A DNA stretch of 64,000 bases from the NCBI GenBank assembly GCA_013176395.1, contig JABMLP010000032.1:186001-250000 (forward strand), written 5' to 3'. The position numbers and the translations under genes are program-made. Within the stretch, counting starts at the first letter, position 1. Each line of letters starts with the position of its first letter. The notes beneath the pieces were generated by a model. It was not told where the DNA came from. It ran no database searches and worked only from the letters and a program-made list of their open reading frames with translations. Positions 58,699 to 64,000 of the stretch are shown here, piece by piece. Origin of the DNA: Venturia oleaginea (lineage: Eukaryota; Ascomycota; Dothideomycetes; Venturiales; Venturiaceae).

Positions 58699-59927
58699 CG
58701 TTGTTCCGATCACCCAACCCGTCAGATCACCCAACCGGTCCAAATTTCTTGGCACGACCATCTAATATTACGACTCTTTAATTTCATCGCTATTAACAAT
58801 AGATTCTAAGTCCGTCGTGCTGCCATCTGATTCAGAAGATATCTCGATATCTCTTTTACAAGTTCGCGCATTATGCCCAGTTGCGCCGCAGTTCCCACAG
58901 CGCCATTAAGTTGGTCGGGCTGTTTTCGATCCCTGAGGCGCTACAGACGCCTCTGCAGCTACCTGCGCTGCTGCAGTCCCATACTCTATAGTACCACCTT
59001 GCTGGATCCACTTCCTTTTGCGCCATTTTCGCTTCGTCGCCTTTGTATGCGCGTCAAAGTGCTTCAACCACTCAAGACCCAGCGCGTTGTTTGTCCAGCC
59101 GTTCTCAGAGACTGAAAGCTTCCAATTGCGCGGTATATCTGCCTCCTCATACCACGTAGAGATGTGAACTCGTCCTTTGTAGATAATGAATGGCGGGGTC
59201 GCATACCCAGCTGCGCAAATGCTCTGAATAACCGTAACCCATTCGCGATCGCCCGGCTGAATGAGTTCAGGCCTTGTACGTCTCTCAGAGGCTGTAACGA
59301 CCTTCATTGACCCAATAATACCCATCTGGAAGCCAATCTCGTCAAAGTTGTGCGTATCCTCGTCGTGGATGCCGTACTTTGCCTTGGTGTCTGCAACGAG
59401 CTTGAACCACGTGCCAATAATCTCTGGATCTTCCTGTAGTATCCTCTGCCTATCCTCGGCTCGATTGAAGGCTGTTTTGAGCTCACCTGAGCGCTTTACG
59501 AACCTCTCAGCCCACTTTTTGCCTACTGGCTCTCCACCGCGTATACCCAACAATTTATCCGCCATATCTGCCACCTCACACAGCCGGGGCGCAAATCTTC
59601 GCGAATCGAGGTCGAGGGTATATCGGACAAGCGTTTGCTCTTCGTTAAGGGTAAGTTTCCGACCGTTTGGTGGTCTTTCGAGGATAAATGGGACTCCTCT
59701 GACGCGATCGGAGAGGGTTTGTTGTTTAACGTTGAAGGCGCTCGCAGCAGCCCGTTGGCTTCGGAGTTGGCCGGTATTCAAAGCTTGGATTGCAAGCTGA
59801 ATTCTCCCTTCTTGTTGGAGTAGTAACTCATTACGTTGTTGAGACATAGTAGAATAAGAAGAGTAGTCGGGGTCTTGGCAAATTTTGACCGGTTGGGTGA
59901 TCTGACGGGTTGGGTGATCGAATACGT
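58699..59927 (-). mobile_element. internally deleted pogo/Fot1-like transposon, second copy (1.2 kb)
   Basis: The right end is identical to that of the 10.8-kb copy and abuts TA at 59928-59929. The left end keeps the doubled GATCACCCAACC motif, but the outermost 10 bases have diverged. It retains more of the transposase than the other copy. Confidence 0.85.
58768..59847 (-). pseudogene. pogo-like DDE_1 transposase, core deletion and nonsense mutation
   Basis: From the ATG at 59847 a clean 313-codon frame covers the Psq helix-turn-helix, the CENP-B-type second DNA-binding domain (GKKWAERFVKRSGELK) and the start of the DDE domain, with the first catalytic Asp in NFDEIGFQMG. At HFDAHTKA the frame jumps to the basic patch TKRKWRKRKW, so about 150 residues including the other two catalytic Asp are missing. 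The frame then meets TAA, where the other copy has CAA. The adjacent CGG is TGG, so two neighbouring C-to-T changes have occurred. The same frame continues to a CCHC knuckle and stops at 58768. Not functional. Confidence 0.88.
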
Positions 59928-60466
59928 TATCTATATAATTTTCCTCATCAGAAAGGACATGTTATTACGAGCCCCTCTTAAAACCTCAGTATTAACTCTG
60001 TAATCCGATATAACCTTTACTAGGAGAAAAGCGCCAAGACCCTTTAGTATCCATTCCGAAGCCTAAATAACGCCTTTCCGCCTAACGGGAAGGCGAATAT
60101 CTTAATGCGGGAAGTCTCGCGGCGGGAATAACGAAAGTCTGTAGATTGCTTTACCTCTAATCGCCCTAGCCGGGCAATGTTATGTGGGCAGTTGAGTTGG
60201 CCTATCTATACCTCGACTTGTTTAAAATGGTAACACACACAAATGAAGATAAATTCAATGAGTGACTGCATGGCCCTCAAACTGAGTGGAAATGAGGGCT
60301 CTATATATACAAGAGAATGTACTAAAGTAAGGATAGAGGACTTGAAGATCCTATAAAGAATCTGCCCAAAATACGAGGCTAAACGGGGGCTTAAGGCCTC
60401 CAGCGATATAGCCCTATTGCGTGATTGCAACACGACTCCTCCTTTTCCTGCTGCTACCCCTCCTGG
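59928..60466. other. intergenic, no gene recognised
   Basis: No supported frame or repeat. Confidence 0.5.
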
Positions 60467-61067
60467 TGTTACGGGGAACTCGTTCCTCAACACAGTTGAT
60501 TATGTCAAGACCTTCTTGACACCTGTGTTCTCTTGTTCTGGTCCGCGGGTTTGGGGTAAGGGCAATATCAGTCTGGAAGTACTTACCTCAAGTACCTTCC
60601 CTTGCTCAGGTTCTTTGGAGGCTCACTAGATCCTAGCCGTCCGATGTATCTCCCAATTCAATTGTCGTCTAACCGATTTGATCCTCAGATCAATCCTGAA
60701 CGCTTGTCGGTTAGTATGAAGGTTGGGGGTGGGCTTGCTTCGTGTGCATATGACTTGTGCTTGATTGTATCTAAGTAAAAGGTCGTTACTGTAGTAGGTT
60801 GAAGAAGCTCCTATGTGAGAAACATAACATGAGATAACCACGAAGAGAGAAAGGAAAGTCCGTCCAACGTCCTCCCTATATACCCTTCTGGTTCTGGGTG
60901 CCAAGGTGTATTCCCACACTTCCCACACAGTGGGCAATGCCAAGTGCTGTGGGAACTGTGGGAATATCACGTGACTCCTGCATGTACTATTCTCTCTTAG
61001 GACTGACCTGGTTGCACCAGTCCCCTCTTGTGCGCCCAACGGATTCCACTCCACATCAGTCCTAACA
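60467..61067. repeat. possible solo LTR (about 600 bp)
   Basis: The segment starts TGTTACGGGG and ends CCTAACA, giving a TGTTA/TAACA inverted pair of the kind found in Ty3-type LTRs. It contains a TATATA-like box near 60880. There is no clear target duplication and no adjoining coding remnant, so this is weak. Confidence 0.25.
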
Positions 61068-61602
61068 ACAACTTCTTGTTATCCAACCATCCTCTGCAGG
61101 TCCCGTTGTCCCTGCTCTTCGGTCTTGAGGTGATCTGTAACAAGCTACTTGTTGTAGTAGAATTCTACTTAAAATAAAGAAGAAGATGAAGAAGAAGTCT
61201 AAGTTCTCCTTTCTTCTTGTTCTATTGTTTTTTGTATCTATGATACATAAGGTCAAGAGGCGCGCATGTATTTATGTTCATTAGAATTCCATTCTCTAGA
61301 AGATTCCGTAAGCCACCTCGACATTTCTTAGTAATCAACCAAAGGGCAAAAACATTCCAGACTCTTCTACGAGGGTCTTCTGGCTACAATGTTCGTTCGT
61401 GCGCAAAAAAGCGGAAGCTAGAGGTGGACGCTACTGTAACAGCCACAAGTTTAGTAAGATGTTTTGTGACTAAGTTAACGTGTTTCACCACTCACTTGGC
61501 CACCCCACTCACTTGGCCACCCCAACCACTAAATCTCAAGTCATCGTGCGATAAACCTCCCACCAATACAGCTTTTGTTAAATAATTCTAACAATACATT
61601 CT
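61068..61602. other. intergenic, no gene recognised
   Basis: It includes two adjacent copies of CACTCACTTGGCCACCC (about 61491-61522). No gene is seen. Confidence 0.5.
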
Positions 61603-63034
61603 TTACGTATTTGGGCATCGATTAATCTTATGACCTTGAATACCGCAGCCACTACATGTTGGTAATGTTCGCTGTCGTACGACGACTTCCTGATCTTGAA
61701 CACTATCTCTAGAGCTATTTTCGCATCCCTCGATCAAGAACTGACCCTGTTGAGCTTGTAAAACGCCTCCATATTCAACATATCGTCTGCGATACTGTTG
61801 CTTCTGTTTTCGTCGTTGGTTCTCTGTACGAAGCTTCCTATTCTCTTCTGCAAGTATTACTGCTGAATTCATTGCGACTTGATATCCTTTGATGAGTTGA
61901 CCAATTGCTTGACTACTTGGGCTCTGAGATTGGCGATGAAGAAGATTTCGGACGAGCTGAGCCTGCTGCTCAAGCTGAGCTATCTTACGAGGAGTTTCTG
62001 ACGTCCACTGTGGCGCTACTCCATGGGGTGTACCTGGTGGTGAGGGCGTTTTGGTAACTGTAAGCGACGAAAGAACGCGCTGCGGGTCGTACGGAATAAT
62101 TCTTGTCGCTTGAAAACCGCTCTTAATATTCTGCTCAGAGAAGATAGTAGGTCGGATGCTTGCATAGATTGATAGAAAGTCCTCTTTATCAATATGGTGG
62201 GTTCCCTGACGAACAAGCTCTTGAACTGCTTGACCGTAGGAGCGTTTCAAAGGCGAAAAACAGCTTACATCAAGCGGCTGAAGAAGATGAGATGTGTGTG
62301 GCGGCATACAGAGTGTGATAATGTTATTCGTACGTCAATATTCGTCAAAGTCTGGTGTTGCGTGACTGCTGTGGCCATCGAGGATAAGGAGGAGGTGGGT
62401 ACCCTTCGTACGAGCTTCGGTATGAGTATTGAAGTGCTTGATCCACTCAAATCCAAGCTCATCAGTTGTCCAGCCATTATTGCTGATAGCAATAACCCAA
62501 TCGGCCGGTAACTGACGGTACCAGTTTGATTGATGTACTTTTCCAGGAAGGATAATAAACGGCGGAATTGCCCAGCCTGACGCGTTGATTTCCTCAATCG
62601 CTGTTATCCATTCACGATTCCCTGGCTGTACAACAGTTGCTCGTCCGACTGTATCTGCGCTTGTAACCACCTTTGGGGTCGCGATAACCCCCATCATAAA
62701 GCCAATCGTCAAAATTATATATATCCTCCGTAAGGATGCCGTACGACAGACGCGTCTCTTCAACACGCTGAAACCACGCGTTGATTGTCGCTGGATCTTC
62801 GCATTTTGCACGCTGTGAATGGAATTTACGATTTCACTTCGTACAAAGCTCCGGCTGAGCGTTGATGAAGCGGGATACCCAGTTCTTCCCGACTAATGAC
62901 GGTGCAGCAAAGATTGAGGGCTGAATACGTACAGATTGATTCGCTCCTTTTTCTCGGCTTGAGTTGTAGTTGTAGTTGCGCAAGCGATGCGACTTTGAGA
63001 GTCTGTATAAGCGGTACGACTTTGAGGATTGCAC
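61603..63034 (-). pseudogene. third pogo-type DDE_1 transposase, different subfamily, decayed
   Basis: The order runs from a CENP-B-like piece at about 63000-62840 (GKNWVSRFINAQPEL), through an in-frame TGA at about 62820, to the first catalytic Asp region IYNFDD at about 62720. A one-base deletion there breaks NFDE-IGFMMG. Then comes an intact 62700-62340 frame with the second Asp in LLILDGHSSH, a TGA near 62338, and the final frame 62307-61603 starting MPPHTSHLLQPLDVSCF with the third Asp. That part ends in a CCHC knuckle (CSGCGIQGHKINRC). The N-terminal helix-turn-helix is missing, replaced by the tandem array to the right. All three catalytic Asp are present but not in one frame. Confidence 0.85.
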
Positions 63035-63134
63035 AAGCGATGCGACTTTGAGAGGTCTCGATAGAGAGAGAATATGTATTCTTCTTCCGCCCTAGATTCG
63101 AGCGAGGAGAGGTTGTTTTATGCTTGCAAGGCAG

Positions 63135-63515
63135 AGGAATTAAAACCCGTAGAAGAATGGTCGTTTTGTACGCAATGTAAGGGACTTGAAACCCGAAGAA
63201 GAATGGTCGTTTTGTACGCAATGTAAGGGACTTGAAACCCGAAGAAGAATGGTCGTTTTGTACGCAAGGTAAGGGACTTGAAACCCGTAGATTTGTTTGT
63301 AGGTATTGAAACCCGTAGAGGAACGGTCGTTTAGTACGCAATGTAAGGGACTTGAAACCCGTAGATTTGTATGTAGGAATTGAAACCCGTGGGTATTGAA
63401 ACCCGTAGAGGAATGGTCGTTTAGTACGTAATGTAAGGTACTTGAAACCCGCAGATTTGTATGTAGGAATTGAAACCCGTAGATTCGTATGTGGGAATTG
63501 AAACCCGTAGAAGAA
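63135..63515. repeat. tandem minisatellite array, mainly 46-bp period
   Basis: Units consist of TTGAAACCCGTAG followed by AATGGTCGTTTTGTACGCAA-type sequence and GTAAGGGAC. Near the left end the period is exactly 46 (63181, 63227, 63273); to the right, units are shortened and mixed. It abuts the truncated end of the pogo-type transposase. It is not a CRISPR array (see rejected items). Confidence 0.88.
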
Positions 63516-63540
63516 TGGTCTTGATAAGGCGTAGGCTTCT

Positions 63541-64000
63541 GAACTTTACATCAAACCAGATAGGTCAAAGAAGTGGTCTCGAAGCGGCAAACGTGAGCTG
63601 GATCAAAGCTAGGCTTGGTACATAGAGAGCGCGTCTTAGACCGTAGGTAATGAGAGAGAAAGCTGGGCCTGGATTGATTAATAGATGTGGTTGAGATGGG
63701 GACTTGATGATGATGAGTGATAGGTTGGCGGCGCTTGATGGATTCGTCGGCGTGAAAGGTTGAGGTACGAATGATGCGACCGTTTTTCAAGCAAGACTTT
63801 GTAGATGCTGTGGCCATCGAAGCCAACGATTTTGCCTGCTAGCGAGCGATCTTTGAAGCCTTTGGTCTTCTTTGTGATGGCCCAGCCGTTGCTACCAAAG
63901 ATGAGCATGTTGGAGACTGAGGGAGCAATAGAGGTCCAAGCCTCAAAGATGGTCATTGCAAGGCTGGAATGAGGTCCCAAGACGCGTACAAAGTTGGCGA
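63541..64000 (-). pseudogene. Ty1/copia polyprotein remnant, continues past window
   Basis: The minus-strand frame entering from 64000 encodes the segment between integrase and reverse transcriptase of copia elements. It includes the adaptor-like block WAITKKTKGFKDRSLAGKIVGFDG, equivalent to the conserved F-GY-G region. Near 63790 the frame shifts and continues as NGRIIRTSTFHADES, the R-S-R-DV-F-E equivalent, before ending in low-complexity sequence. It is truncated at 63541. Confidence 0.6.

Noticed and set aside
62826..63341. 171-residue minus-strand frame
   Set aside because: It translates the tandem array and an out-of-frame part of a transposase; it is a shadow, not a gene.
63135..63515. 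Regular repeats with GAAACCC-type sequence, resembling a CRISPR array
   Set aside because: The genome is clearly fungal, the supposed spacers are themselves repeated, unit lengths vary, and no cas genes are near. It is a minisatellite.

Overview
This window is nuclear DNA of a filamentous ascomycete fungus (Pezizomycotina). The evidence is short spliceosomal introns of about 42-90 nt (one is 224 nt) with GTRNGT-like donors and CTAAY-like branch sites. The gene families (HsbA-type wall protein, NLP, NCS1 and amino-acid permeases, NRPS-like enzymes) and transposons (Tc1, pogo/Fot1, CACTA, Ty1/copia) fit as well. Many transposon and gene remnants carry stop codons explicable by C-to-T or G-to-A changes, as repeat-induced point mutation (RIP) would produce. 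A more precise taxon cannot be read from the sequence; a plant-associated or saprotrophic lifestyle is plausible because of the NLP and a small cysteine-rich secreted protein.

Layout. 0-1.7 kb: a pogo-like transposase fragment and a complete but dead Tc1 element. 2.5-9.3 kb: a BTB-domain gene, a divergent pair (NCS1 nucleobase-type permease / 2-oxoglutarate dioxygenase) sharing a 461-bp promoter, and an HsbA-like secreted protein. 10.8-11.9 kb: a deleted pogo element and a probable solo LTR. 14.8-17.9 kb: a WW-domain protein and a disordered acidic protein. 18-25 kb: gene-poor, with two decayed coding frames. 25.0-27.1 kb: amino-acid permease. 27.1-31.0 kb: no gene recognised. 31.0-33.5 kb: an NLP and a candidate secreted cysteine-rich protein. 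34.2-38.4 kb: a multi-exon gene with three copies of a C2H2-like module, and a probable paralogous remnant. 41.18-46.45 kb: a CACTA DNA transposon with a degraded Tnp2-type transposase and an opposite-strand AT-hook ORF.

48.0-58.0 kb is the highlight: a four-gene cluster that reads as a mycosporine (UV-absorbing sunscreen) pathway. It holds a sugar-phosphate cyclase of the DDG-synthase/MysA type, an O-methyltransferase, a MysC-like ATP-grasp ligase, and an NRPS-like enzyme of adenylation-thiolation-reductase (A-T-R) layout. The first two would convert a sedoheptulose 7-phosphate-type substrate to 4-deoxygadusol. The ATP-grasp enzyme would attach an amino acid. The A-T-R enzyme could reductively release an amino-acid carboxylate as an amino alcohol, which would explain the amino-alcohol mycosporines (for example mycosporine-glutaminol) known from fungi. 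The cyclase and methyltransferase genes are divergent from one promoter.

58.7-64 kb is again transposon-rich: a second pogo copy, a possible LTR, a third decayed pogo-type transposase, a 46-bp-period tandem array and a Ty1/copia polyprotein remnant. The sunscreen cluster is thus bracketed by mobile elements. Exon boundaries were placed by eye from splice consensus and reading-frame continuity. Where exons sum to an open frame this is stated; family assignments rest on motif recognition, not on searches.
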